The translations under genes and the position numbers were made by a program. This document shows, piece by piece, positions 8,649 to 16,559 of a stretch of DNA of 64,000 bases. Position 1 is the stretch's first letter, and every line of letters starts with the position of its first letter. The DNA comes from JAJDTT01 sp022827025 (GTDB lineage Bacteria > Acidobacteriota > UBA6911 > RPQK01 > JAJDTT01), in NCBI GenBank assembly GCA_965203535.1, contig OZ241897.1, positions 1,736,001 through 1,800,000 on the forward strand. Direction: 5' to 3'. A model generated the notes under the pieces. That model was not told the DNA's origin and made no database searches. It saw only the letters and a list, made by a program, of their open reading frames with translations.

Positions 8649-9416
8649 ATGGTAACACAGCCTGCCCATCGCCGATCCTCGCTACGAGCAGGACTTCACC
8701 ATGGCCCGGTGTGGTTTCCGAAGGCCCTGAATATTGCTCTCCTGGTGGCCGTCCTGGTCCTCAGCGCATGCGGCGGCCGCAAGAAAATCAAGCTCCCGCC
8801 GCCCGTGGAAGCCAAGAGAGGGTGGACCGAAGTGGGTGTCGCGAGTTGGTACGGCCATCCCTATCACGGGCGCAAGACCAGCAACGGCGAGACCTACGAC
8901 ATGGACAAGATGACGGCCGCCCACACGCGGTTGCCGTTCGGCACCTGGGTCAACGTGAAGAACCTCGACAACGGGAGGTCCACAAAGGTCAGAATCAATG
9001 ATCGGGGACCCTTTACCGACCCGTACATCATCGATCTTTCCAGGATGGCCGCGTCGGAAATCCGGATGATCGGCGTGGGCACCGCCCGGGTCCGGCTCAC
9101 GGTGATCGACGGTCCCGATGGGAAACGCAGAAACTCCAGGCGGAGCCCACCCGCGGCAAGATCCGGAACGACACGGGCGAAAGGCGCGTTCGAGATTCAG
9201 ATCGGTGTCTTCAAGTTTCGAGCGAATGCACAGACGCTGGCCTGGGAGGCCAACCGGAAAGGGCACGGGGCCGCGGTGAGACCGTTTTCGCGAGGGAGAT
9301 CGAAACTCTACCGGGTCGTGGTTTCGGGCGGGACGAGAGAGGCGGCGGACAAACGCCTGCGAAAACTCGAGAAACAGGGTTTCAAGGGGTTCGTCAGGGT
9401 GCGGCGAGGTGATTAG
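8649..9416 (+). CDS. rlpA: Septal ring lytic transglycosylase RlpA-like lipoprotein with SPOR domain
   Basis: A 255-residue protein with a basic N-terminus, hydrophobic segment and lipobox (VLVLSAC) consistent with lipidation. The double-psi beta-barrel RlpA domain follows (GVASWYGHPYHGRKTSNG, then AAHTRLPFG and the NDRGPF motif). The C-terminal 75 residues form a SPOR peptidoglycan-binding domain (FEIQIGVFKFRANAQ). The family cleaves denuded glycan strands at division septa. ATG 8649 gives a long N-region; GTG 8709, closer to the hydrophobic core, is an alternative. The product should be anchored in the outer or inner membrane facing the periplasm. It converges on the PQQ dehydrogenase gene with only 10 bp between stops. 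Confidence 0.9.
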   Translation: MVTQPAHRRSSLRAGLHHGPVWFPKALNIALLVAVLVLSACGGRKKIKLPPPVEAKRGWTEVGVASWYGHPYHGRKTSNGETYDMDKMTAAHTRLPFGTWVNVKNLDNGRSTKVRINDRGPFTDPYIIDLSRMAASEIRMIGVGTARVRLTVIDGPDGKRRNSRRSPPAARSGTTRAKGAFEIQIGVFKFRANAQTLAWEANRKGHGAAVRPFSRGRSKLYRVVVSGGTREAADKRLRKLEKQGFKGFVRVRRGD

Positions 9417-9426
9417 CGCCCACGTC

Positions 9427-11565
9427 TCACCGTGGCTTCGCCTCTTCGGGCAATGAAAAGGCCACGTACGTATCTCCGGGCGGGGTGCCCATTTTTCCTC
9501 CACCGGCGGCGATGACGACGTACTGCCGGCCACGCACCGCGTAGGTGGCGGGAGTAGCGTAGCCCGCTGCCGGCAGCCGGGTCTCCCAGACGATCCTTCC
9601 ACTATCGGTGTCGAACGCCCGGAATCGCTCGTCGGCGGTGGCGCCGATGAAGAGCAGGCCGCCGGCGGTGACCACGGGACCGCCGAAGTTCTCGGTGCCG
9701 GTGGGTGGAATCCCCCGCTCGATCAGTTCATCGTAGAGGCCAAGCGTCACCTGCCAAGAGATGGTTCCCGCATTGAGATCGACGGCCGTCAACTGGCCCC
9801 AGGGAGGTTTGATGGCCGGGTATCCGTCGGGGTCCTTGAACTGATTGTATCCGGAGAACGTGTACGGGACCTCGCCTCCCGTGACGGCCCAGGGCGGGAT
9901 GTTGTCGGCGTCGGCGCCGGCGAGAAAATCGACCACCGCATCCAGCTCCGAGTCAGTGAGTTGAGGCATCGCCTCCATCCGGCCTGTTCCCAGCCGTATC
10001 AGGTCCCGAGTCTCCTTTCGCGGATACACCTGCTCCAAGGGGAGCGGCGGACTATAGCGGCGGGGACTCCCTTGCCGCCGGTCCCCATGGCAGTTCGCAC
10101 AGTGGACCTGGTAGACGCGGGAACCGGCGGACGGCTCCGGCAGCCGGCGGTCCCTGGTCGAGATCATGGTCAGGATCCACGGGATCTCGCTGGAGTTGAC
10201 GTACAACCGGCCGCTCGAGGCGTCGAAGGCCGCGCCGCCCCATTCGGCGCCGCCGTTGAACCCGGGAAAGACCAGCGTCCCCTGCGTGCTGGGGGGCTCG
10301 AAGATGTGTCCCGTCCGGACCTGGCGAAAGCGTTCCAGCACGGCCTCGCGGGCTCGGGGAGAGAGGTCCGTGACGTCCGCCTCGGTGAAGGACAGGCGGG
10401 AGAACGGGGGCGGCTTGAGGGGAAACGGCTGCGTGGGCCAGGCCTGTTCCCCTTCCAGGTCCGAGGCGGGAACCGGCCTCTCTTCCACCGGAAACAGCGG
10501 TTCGCCGGTGTCCCGGTCCAAGACGAAGACGACTCCCAACTTGGTGACCTGGGCGACGGCATCGATCCTCCGGCCCTCCCGGTCCAATGTGACCAGGTTG
10601 GGAGGCGCGGGCAGGTCCCGGTCCCAGAGATCGTGGTACAGGGTCTGATAATGCCAGCGGAGCCTGCCCGTAACGGCGTCGATGGCCAGGACGCAGTCGC
10701 CATACAGGTTTTTTCCTATCCGGTCGCCGCCCCAGAAGTCGAAGGAGGGCGACCCGGTGGAGGCGAAGACGATTCCGCGCTTTTCGTCGACCGTCATCCC
10801 CGCCCAGGAGTTGGCGCCGCCGGCGTAGGTCCAGGCGTCCGCCGGCCAGGTTTCGTATCCCTCCTGGCCCGGCCGCGGAATCGTGTGGAAGGTCCACCGG
10901 ATCCGGCCCGTCCGGACGTCGAAGGCACGGATGTGACCGGGCGCGGCGGCCCCGGGACCCTCCCCCACCCGGCTGCCGACGACGAGGAGGTCCCGGTACA
11001 GGGCCGGCGGCGAGGTGGAGACGACCCAGAACTTCTCCGGGTCTTCGAGGCCCAAACCGAACCTCAGATCGACTCGGCCATGCTCCCCAAAGGAGGGGAC
11101 CGGGAGCCCGGTCGCGGCGTCCAGAGCGAAGAGGAGATTCCCGGCCGTATAGAAGATCCTCCGCACGGGTCCGCCCTCCCAGTGGACGAGGCCCCGATTC
11201 ACGCCCAGCGTGCTGAGTCCCGCCTCCTCGACCGGATCGTAGACCCAGATCTCCTCACCGGTGGCCGCATCCAGGCAGAAGGCCTTCAATTGCGGCGAGG
11301 TGGCGTAAAGGCGCCCCCGGACGACGAGGGGATTGCACTGGATCTGACTGTACTCGGACTTGTCCCCGGTGGCGTAGGTCCAGGCGACCTTGAGCCGGTG
11401 CACGTTTTGCCGGTTGATCTGATCCAGGGAGGAATAGTGGGAGGCCGCGGAGTCCCCCAGGTAGACTGGCCAATCTGACGGATCCGCTCCACTCGACGGC
11501 CCACACCCGGTCTGAGTCAGCAGACAGACGACGATCAGGACCGGGAGAGCACGAAGCGATTTCAT
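9427..11565 (-). CDS. PQQ-dependent dehydrogenase (glucose/quinate-shikimate type) with inserted cytochrome c domain
   Basis: A 712-residue periplasmic quinoprotein with an eight-bladed propeller and repeated tryptophan-docking elements (for example WPVYLGDSAASHYS near the start and LLFIGATADERFRAFD near the end). A c-type heme site, VHCANCHGD, lies near residue 485, inside the propeller sequence rather than at the C-terminus, followed by a small cytochrome c module. The likely reaction is oxidation of an alcohol or sugar with transfer to the respiratory chain. The ATG at 11565 begins a signal peptide with lipobox-like LLTQTGC. The frame continues 16 residues further upstream, but this start fits export. 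The substrate cannot be assigned. Confidence 0.9.
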   Translation of the reverse strand: MKSLRALPVLIVVCLLTQTGCGPSSGADPSDWPVYLGDSAASHYSSLDQINRQNVHRLKVAWTYATGDKSEYSQIQCNPLVVRGRLYATSPQLKAFCLDAATGEEIWVYDPVEEAGLSTLGVNRGLVHWEGGPVRRIFYTAGNLLFALDAATGLPVPSFGEHGRVDLRFGLGLEDPEKFWVVSTSPPALYRDLLVVGSRVGEGPGAAAPGHIRAFDVRTGRIRWTFHTIPRPGQEGYETWPADAWTYAGGANSWAGMTVDEKRGIVFASTGSPSFDFWGGDRIGKNLYGDCVLAIDAVTGRLRWHYQTLYHDLWDRDLPAPPNLVTLDREGRRIDAVAQVTKLGVVFVLDRDTGEPLFPVEERPVPASDLEGEQAWPTQPFPLKPPPFSRLSFTEADVTDLSPRAREAVLERFRQVRTGHIFEPPSTQGTLVFPGFNGGAEWGGAAFDASSGRLYVNSSEIPWILTMISTRDRRLPEPSAGSRVYQVHCANCHGDRRQGSPRRYSPPLPLEQVYPRKETRDLIRLGTGRMEAMPQLTDSELDAVVDFLAGADADNIPPWAVTGGEVPYTFSGYNQFKDPDGYPAIKPPWGQLTAVDLNAGTISWQVTLGLYDELIERGIPPTGTENFGGPVVTAGGLLFIGATADERFRAFDTDSGRIVWETRLPAAGYATPATYAVRGRQYVVIAAGGGKMGTPPGDTYVAFSLPEEAKPR

Positions 11566-11743
11566 TTCGAACCGACGTCGGGAGCGTGTCCCTCGCGCAC
11601 AGTTTACTACCAACCGGGGAGACGAAGCTCAGTCCTCTGGTCCGGGAGCGCACGAGCGCGAAACGCTACCGCCGTGGCTCGCCCAACGACAAATAATCAC
11701 CCATGGCAGACCCTGACTTGTGAGAGAATTCACACCTGACCTC

Positions 11744-13357
11744 ATGAGATTGCTTCATTTCGGGCGCCGCATCATCGGGATGGCTCTGCTGCCGATCCCG
11801 TTCTTGGGCTGCTCTCCGGCGGCTTCGTTTCCGGGAATGGAGCTACCGGCGGAGAGAGAGACGGTCTCCACCGCTGTCGAGATCGAAGATCTCCGGCACA
11901 AAGCGCGCTGGCGCAAGCGCCGCCTCATCTTCAACAACGACGGAGACGATGCCCTCTTCTTTCCCTCCGGACTGCCGGTCACGCCACGGAATCTTCTGGA
12001 CCTCCGCACGACCCGCGTCATCGGAACCCAGGTCGACTCCATCTTCTACTGCACCACCCAGAGCATCGGCGCCTACACCCATCGCAGTGACGTCGCCGAA
12101 TTCCTGGTGAAGGACCTGCCCAGAGAGGGATTTCGGAATTCGGTCGGCGAATTCGCGAAGCAGGACACGGACCCGTTGGAGATCGTGACGGAGCACTGCA
12201 GGAAGGAGGGGATCGAGATCTTCGCCACCCTGCGCATGAACGACGTCCATGACAGCACCGACCAGTTTTCGGTTCTGGGCTCCAAGTTCAAGCGGAAAAA
12301 CCTACGTACTCTTTTCGGGACCTCACGAAAGCCGCCTCCCTACGGATACTGGTCGGGGGCCGATTTCAGTTGGAAGGTGATTCGCGACATGACGTTCCGG
12401 GTGTTGGAGGAGATGGCCTCCAACTACGATGTGGACGGGCTGGAACTCGATTTTTGGCGCCACCCTCCCTATTTCAAGTCGTACGCCTGGGGAGAGCCGG
12501 TCACTGCCGTAGAAACGGAATCCATCACCCGGCTGATGCGCCGCGTTCGCGGGATGGCCGATGTCCGGGGCCGGGAGCGGGGACGCCCCCTGCTGATCGC
12601 GGTCCGGGTCATGGACTCGCCCGAGTTGAGTCAGGACATGGGGTTGGACCTGGTGACCTGGCTCAAGGAAGACCTGGTGGATCTGGTGATCGTCGGCGAG
12701 GTGGGTCTGGCGCCCTGGGAGGAGACGATCCGGCTGGCCCATCGCTACGGCGTCCCGGTCTATCCCTGCATCCGCAGGTCCATGATCGGAGAAGAACGCG
12801 GATCGATCGAGTCGTTCCGGGCTCAGGCGCTGACCGCCTGGAAGCAGGGGGCCGACGGGATCTATCTCTTCAATCTCTTTCCCGACGAGAACCACGACCG
12901 GAAGTATCGCGAACTGGGGGATCCGAACGGGCTGGAGCGGATGGACAAGCTCTACAGCCTGGACCCGGTGGGCCGGGAATCCTTCAAGCGATACATCCAC
13001 GAGTTCGACAAATACAAGGCGCAGAAGCCCGTTTCTCCCCTCTCTCCGGTGGAGTTGAAACCGGACTCGACCTACACCGTCCCCATGTACCTGGCCGACC
13101 GGTCCCTGAGCCACGCGGTCATCAGCGGGCGCCCCCTGGTGCGGGCGCGCCTGCAGTTGGAAAACCTGGACCCGGAGATGGCGGTCCGGCTTTCGGTCAA
13201 CGGTCACCCGTTGGAAGCCGAGGAGAGGGTCCCCGACGAACTCCGCTATTCGATCTCGCCCACGCAACTCCAGACGGGATACAATCAATTCCGCATTTTT
13301 GTCCCGGCCGGGCCGGCGCCGCGCTTGAAGGACATCCTGGTGAGTGTTCTCTACTGA
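11744..13357 (+). CDS. Secreted/lipoprotein TIM-barrel protein, glycoside hydrolase GHL10-like
   Basis: A 537-residue exported protein. A hydrophobic N-terminus ends in a lipobox-like PFLGC near residue 25. The core resembles family-10-like glycosidases: a strand carrying IFATLRMND, then DVDGLELDFWRHPPYF (a typical acid-rich barrel strand end), GVPVYPCIRRSM, and a C-terminal beta domain starting near residue 430 (TYTVPMYLADRS). The role is probably cleavage or binding of a polysaccharide at the cell surface; no substrate can be named. ATG 11744 is preferred over a GTG at 11720 because it leaves a normal signal peptide. The gene is divergent from the PQQ dehydrogenase. Confidence 0.65.
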   Translation: MRLLHFGRRIIGMALLPIPFLGCSPAASFPGMELPAERETVSTAVEIEDLRHKARWRKRRLIFNNDGDDALFFPSGLPVTPRNLLDLRTTRVIGTQVDSIFYCTTQSIGAYTHRSDVAEFLVKDLPREGFRNSVGEFAKQDTDPLEIVTEHCRKEGIEIFATLRMNDVHDSTDQFSVLGSKFKRKNLRTLFGTSRKPPPYGYWSGADFSWKVIRDMTFRVLEEMASNYDVDGLELDFWRHPPYFKSYAWGEPVTAVETESITRLMRRVRGMADVRGRERGRPLLIAVRVMDSPELSQDMGLDLVTWLKEDLVDLVIVGEVGLAPWEETIRLAHRYGVPVYPCIRRSMIGEERGSIESFRAQALTAWKQGADGIYLFNLFPDENHDRKYRELGDPNGLERMDKLYSLDPVGRESFKRYIHEFDKYKAQKPVSPLSPVELKPDSTYTVPMYLADRSLSHAVISGRPLVRARLQLENLDPEMAVRLSVNGHPLEAEERVPDELRYSISPTQLQTGYNQFRIFVPAGPAPRLKDILVSVLY

Positions 13358-13417
13358 TCCGGCGTCGACTCGCGGCATCGGTGGACAACGTCAACCCTGG
13401 ACCGAGAGGAGGTCGAC

Positions 13418-13975
13418 ATGGTTTCGGTCGTATCACTCTGGCTGCCGGTGCTGCTTTCCGCAGTGCTGGTCTTCGTCGTCAGTTCCATCATTCACATGGT
13501 GCTCCGGTATCACAGGGGGGACGTGGGACCGGTTCCCGACGAAGCCGAGGTGATGGACGCCCTCCGGCCCTTCAAGATCCCGCCGGGCGACTACTGCATT
13601 CCGCACGCCGCGGATCCGAAAGAGATGGGATCGCCGGAGTTCATCGACAAGACCAACAAGGGTCCAGTGGCGCTCGTAACGATACTCCCTAACGGTCCCA
13701 TGAAAATGGGGCCGAGCCTCGCCATGTGGTTCGGCTATTGCGTGCTCGTCGGTGTCTTCGCCGGTTATGCCGCGGGATTGCACATCGGACCCGGAGCCGA
13801 CTACATGGCCGTCTTCAAGATGGTCAGCGTGGTCGCCTTCGCCGGCTACTCGCTGGCGATCCTGCAGAGCGCCATCTGGTGGCACCGGGGGTGGGGGGCC
13901 ACCCTGCGCACCCTGTTCGACGGGTTCATCTACTCCCTCCTGACGGCCGGAACCTTCGGCTGGCTCTGGCCCTGA
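13418..13975 (+). CDS. Small membrane protein of unknown function
   Basis: A 185-residue protein I do not recognise. One transmembrane segment is at residues 4-27, then a soluble loop (about 30-100, with the unusual DALRPFKIPPGDYCIPHA). Two or three further hydrophobic segments lie at about 108-128, 133-152 and 165-185, with the protein ending in GWLWP. AGGAGG precedes the ATG at 13418 with good spacing, so it is well expressed as a start. It sits between a secreted glycosidase-like gene and a phosphatase on the same strand, 60 bp and 28 bp away. The C-terminal Trp-rich segment WWHRGWG is a useful signature for searches. Confidence 0.7.
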   Translation: MVSVVSLWLPVLLSAVLVFVVSSIIHMVLRYHRGDVGPVPDEAEVMDALRPFKIPPGDYCIPHAADPKEMGSPEFIDKTNKGPVALVTILPNGPMKMGPSLAMWFGYCVLVGVFAGYAAGLHIGPGADYMAVFKMVSVVAFAGYSLAILQSAIWWHRGWGATLRTLFDGFIYSLLTAGTFGWLWP

Positions 13976-14003
13976 CCGCGGGTAGCAAGGGAGGCATTTG
14001 GGA

Positions 14004-14582
14004 ATGCCCATCGACGACGGCCACGAACGCCCCATGCAGAACAGCTACTGGATTCAGCCAGGCCGTTTTGCGGCGGGCGAGTACCCCGGTCATTGGGATC
14101 CGGTCTGGGCGACCGAGAAGGTTCGCAAGTTGCTCGACGCGGGAATCGACCACTTCATCGACCTGACGGAGGCCGGCGAGCTGGAGCCGTATTCCGGAAT
14201 CGCCGCGAAGGAGGCCCGCCGATGCGGCCTGGACATCGGGTGGGAGCGGCATCCCATCGTGGACCTGAGCATCCCTTCCTCGCCGGACCACATGGTCACG
14301 ATCCTCGATGCCATCGACGCCGCTCTCAGCGATGGCAAGACGGTTTACGTCCACTGCTGGGGCGGCGTGGGAAGAACCGGCACCACGGTCGGCTGCTGGT
14401 TGGTCCGGCACGGGCAAACGGGCGACGAAGCCCTGAGCCGGATCGCCGAATGGTGGCAGGGAATGGAGAAAATCTACTATCACCCCAGATCACCGGAAAC
14501 CCGGGAACAGAGAGAATACGTCCGGTCCTGGAACGAACCCCCGGCCGACTCCGCAACTCCCACTGTAGGCGAAGCCCGATAG
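14004..14582 (+). CDS. Dual-specificity/tyrosine phosphatase-like protein
   Basis: A 192-residue Cys-based phosphatase. The P-loop VHCWGGVGRTGTT (HCX5R) near residue 118 supplies the catalytic Cys and Arg, and the general-acid loop is probably around VDLSIPSSPDH near residue 90. The N-terminal YWIQPGRFAAGEYPG is seen in bacterial DSP-like proteins. The substrate could be phosphoprotein, phosphosugar or phosphoinositide. No signal peptide is present, so it is cytoplasmic. The ATG at 14004, with AAGGGAGG upstream, is preferred over a TTG two codons earlier. Confidence 0.85.
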   Translation: MPIDDGHERPMQNSYWIQPGRFAAGEYPGHWDPVWATEKVRKLLDAGIDHFIDLTEAGELEPYSGIAAKEARRCGLDIGWERHPIVDLSIPSSPDHMVTILDAIDAALSDGKTVYVHCWGGVGRTGTTVGCWLVRHGQTGDEALSRIAEWWQGMEKIYYHPRSPETREQREYVRSWNEPPADSATPTVGEAR

Positions 14583-14628
14583 CCGGCACCGGCCAGCATG
14601 CCACTGCGGCTCAGAGTCCACTTCTCGG

Positions 14629-15060
14629 CTATCCGTCCGCCGTGTACGCAATCAGCCGGAAACCCTGCTGAGCAAAGTGCCGATCAAAGGCAAATGCCGC
14701 GGCTATGCCACGTTGACGCATCATTGCGAAGCTCGAACAGTCCACGAGGCTGAGGTCCCTTCTGTTGACTCCGAGCAGGGTCGCGAAGGCGTTCGTATGG
14801 TGAGCCTCGTCGATCGCCACGACAGTCACCACCGGCAGGAGATCGTTAAATAAAGCGCGGACCGCATCCATTCCGAGCCGCGCTTGGACAAGGGCAGTCG
14901 TTTCCACACAGACGTAGCTCGATGTCACCAACGGCGAACCAGCTTGGATCAGTTCACGCCATGCCGCTTTTGCCTGGGCATGCACTTCGTCGTCCGCATC
15001 CAATACAGCGTAGAGAGCGGATGTGTCGATAAAGACCTCATCACTCGTCGGATGCTTCAT
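14629..15060 (-). CDS. PIN domain toxin (VapC-like), module TA-1
   Basis: A 143-residue PIN-fold ribonuclease. The first acidic residue is in EVFIDTSALYAVLD at the N-terminus. A mid-chain Glu lies near residue 47 (YVCVETTALV) and a C-terminal Asp in LSLVDCSSFAMM near residue 100. Such toxins cut tRNA or rRNA when freed from their antitoxin. The ATG at 15060 overlaps the end of the upstream ribbon-helix-helix antitoxin gene by 20 bp, the usual antitoxin-first layout. A longer frame extends to 15141 but would run well into the antitoxin gene. Confidence 0.85.
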   Translation of the reverse strand: MKHPTSDEVFIDTSALYAVLDADDEVHAQAKAAWRELIQAGSPLVTSSYVCVETTALVQARLGMDAVRALFNDLLPVVTVVAIDEAHHTNAFATLLGVNRRDLSLVDCSSFAMMRQRGIAAAFAFDRHFAQQGFRLIAYTADG

Positions 15061-15298
15061 ACGCAGAGACCAGAAAATCATCGTGGCGCCGGGCGACATC
15101 GCTATGCCCGGAGCGGAACCGCCCGGCTGCGGAAATTGCACGTTGCGCCCGGGTCGTGTGGGCCCCCTTCCCCATCTGAGCCAGAAAATTGTCCACGCCG
15201 TTGCGTACCAACTCGGAAATCGACAACCCGCGTTCCGCGGAAAGTACTCGCAACCGGTGAAGCTGACGTTCCTTCAACTGAACCTGAGTCCGAATCAT
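15041..15298 (-). CDS. Ribbon-helix-helix antitoxin, module TA-1
   Basis: An 85-residue small DNA-binding protein. The N-terminal beta strand and first helix MIRTQVQLKERQLHRLRVL, then GLSISELVRNGVDNFL, match CopG/RHH-type antitoxins that autorepress their operon and bind the toxin with a flexible C-terminus. The gene overlaps the PIN toxin start by 20 bp. In-frame ATGs at 15307 and 15298 are both possible; 15298 fits the family N-terminus. It is divergent from the TA-2 antitoxin across 163 bp of unusually AT-rich sequence, presumably holding both promoters. Confidence 0.8.
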   Translation of the reverse strand: MIRTQVQLKERQLHRLRVLSAERGLSISELVRNGVDNFLAQMGKGAHTTRAQRAISAAGRFRSGHSDVARRHDDFLVSAYEASDE

Positions 15299-15461
15299 TA
15301 CCAACATGATGTCATGCCGTCGATGGAATACCAACATGCTGGTTCATTTTTCCAATCAGGTCAGCAATTGGCGACGGCGGCGCGCTCGGCGCGGAAGCAG
15401 CGCCGACCGAAAACGTTTCGACTGCTTGACAATGGTAGAGCCACCGTAGCAACTTATACAT

Positions 15462-15710
15462 ATGAAACGTACAAATCTTGTGCTTGATGAGTATATATTG
15501 GAAGAAACCCTGCGGCTCAGCGGGGAGCGCACCTACTCGAAAGCAGTGACACGAGCGATGGAGGACTTCGTTCGAAGGGCCAAGGCAGGTCGTATCTTGG
15601 AACTGGCCGGTTCGGGGCTGTGGGAGGGGGATTTGGCGCAGATGCGCAATGATCAACCTCGTCGACGCCAAACTGGACCTGAGTCAGGAACTGGCCGTGT
15701 ATCTCGTTGA
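15462..15710 (+). CDS. VapB-type antitoxin, module TA-2
   Basis: An 82-residue antitoxin. MKRTNLVLDEYILEETLRLS, followed by TYSKAVTRAMEDFVRRAKAG, is the typical VapB (DUF2191-like) ribbon-helix-helix N-terminus. The C-terminus is a short, charged toxin-neutralising tail. It overlaps the downstream PIN gene by 14 bp if the GTG at 15697 is used. The upstream region has a TTGACA at 15426 and an AT-rich stretch up to the ATG, but the spacing is not canonical for a promoter. Confidence 0.85.
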   Translation: MKRTNLVLDEYILEETLRLSGERTYSKAVTRAMEDFVRRAKAGRILELAGSGLWEGDLAQMRNDQPRRRQTGPESGTGRVSR

Positions 15711-16095
15711 CACCTCGGTTTGGATTGAGGTGTTCGCACGCCCCGCCCGCATCCACCTCGAATCGGCCGCCCATCTGGAGGAAATCGTCACCTGCCTCCC
15801 GGTCATGCAAGAAGTTCTCCAAGGCTTCCGCGATGAAAGCGCATTCCGGGTCGCACGAAGCGCGATGCACGCATTGCCGATCGTGGAGGCACCATTGGAG
15901 ACGGCAGTGTTCGACGAAGCAGCCGATCTGTACCGCTTGGCGCGCCGGGTTGGAATCACGGTGCGTTCAAGTGTCGACTGCCTGATCGCAGTCTGCGCAA
16001 TCAGGAACGACCTGACCCTGCTACACCACGACCGCGACTTCGACCGGATCGCCCGAGTTTCGCCGTTGCGTTCACGCCATCTGGGAAGACATTGA
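15697..16095 (+). CDS. PIN domain toxin (VapC), module TA-2
   Basis: A PIN-domain ribonuclease of about 132 residues. YLVDTSVWIEVFARP carries the first Asp, EEIVTCLPVMQEVLQG the mid-chain Glu, and VRSSVDCLIAVCAIRND plus LLHHDRDFDRIA the C-terminal acidic pair. These are all key acids of an active VapC. GTG 15697 places the start right at the PIN fold and overlaps the antitoxin end. ATG 15649 would add 16 residues without family support. The module seems intact, in contrast to the decayed one directly downstream. Confidence 0.87.
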   Translation: MYLVDTSVWIEVFARPARIHLESAAHLEEIVTCLPVMQEVLQGFRDESAFRVARSAMHALPIVEAPLETAVFDEAADLYRLARRVGITVRSSVDCLIAVCAIRNDLTLLHHDRDFDRIARVSPLRSRHLGRH

Positions 16096-16218
16096 TACTG
16101 ACGAGCCGCGGCCGTTCAGCAAATGTCCTTGTCTGGAGAGTGCTATCACCAATGCGGCCTTACCCCGCGGATTGTGAGTCGCAGTGAACAAGACACTGGC
16201 GTCAAGAAACAGCCTCAT
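16072..16218 (-). pseudogene. Truncated PIN toxin relic, module TA-3
   Basis: Only the first 30 or so residues resemble a PIN toxin (MRLFLDASVLFTATHNPRGK). The frame then runs into unrelated sequence and stops after 48 residues, so the Glu and the C-terminal Asp needed for catalysis are missing. It starts with an ATGA overlap with the AbrB-type antitoxin gene, the normal arrangement for this class. The breakpoint falls near 16120, just beyond the end of the TA-2 toxin gene on the other strand. This suggests a deletion joined the two modules. Confidence 0.75.
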
Positions 16219-16466
16219 TCCGATCCGCTGAACTTGTCGAGGATGCGCGCGCGCTCCCGGTCTGACAGCAGGTCTGCGGCGTCCCACTCGGCGATCTGTT
16301 CGTCGCTGTAATATTGGATTTCAAGCGCGACACCAGGTTTGAGCACGATTTCATTGCCGCGATCTTCCAGGATCAGGACATCCCCGCTCTTGATTCCAAA
16401 GCGCTTCCGCAACCCGGCCGGCAGAGTGATCTCGCCACGACTGGACACGACTAACGTTTCCTGCAT
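16215..16466 (-). CDS. AbrB/MazE/SpoVT-family antitoxin, module TA-3
   Basis: An 83-residue protein with a swapped-hairpin DNA-binding domain (SSRGEITLPAGLRKRFGIKSGD, residues 8-29). A C-terminal tail with YYSDEQIAEWDAADLL probably wraps the toxin. In intact systems it neutralises a PIN toxin encoded just downstream. Here the toxin is truncated, so this is an orphan antitoxin that may persist as a DNA-binding remnant. The ATG at 16466 is the only reasonable start. Confidence 0.85.
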   Translation of the reverse strand: MQETLVVSSRGEITLPAGLRKRFGIKSGDVLILEDRGNEIVLKPGVALEIQYYSDEQIAEWDAADLLSDRERARILDKFSGSE

Positions 16467-16559
16467 GTCAACCTTCCATTTCCGAACCTGCAGACGTTGA
16501 GGTTACGTATTATTCAGAATTTCGGATATTCCGCAGTGCAGCAATTGCAAGGCCCCGTC

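Noticed and set aside
12323..13378. Minus-strand frame of 351 codons opposite the TIM-barrel gene
   Set aside because: No family features; the plus-strand gene has a signal peptide and recognisable barrel motifs.
15426..15461. Promoter for TA-2 with TTGACA and an AT-rich -10
   Set aside because: The spacing between the boxes is about 22 bp, too long for a standard sigma-70 promoter.
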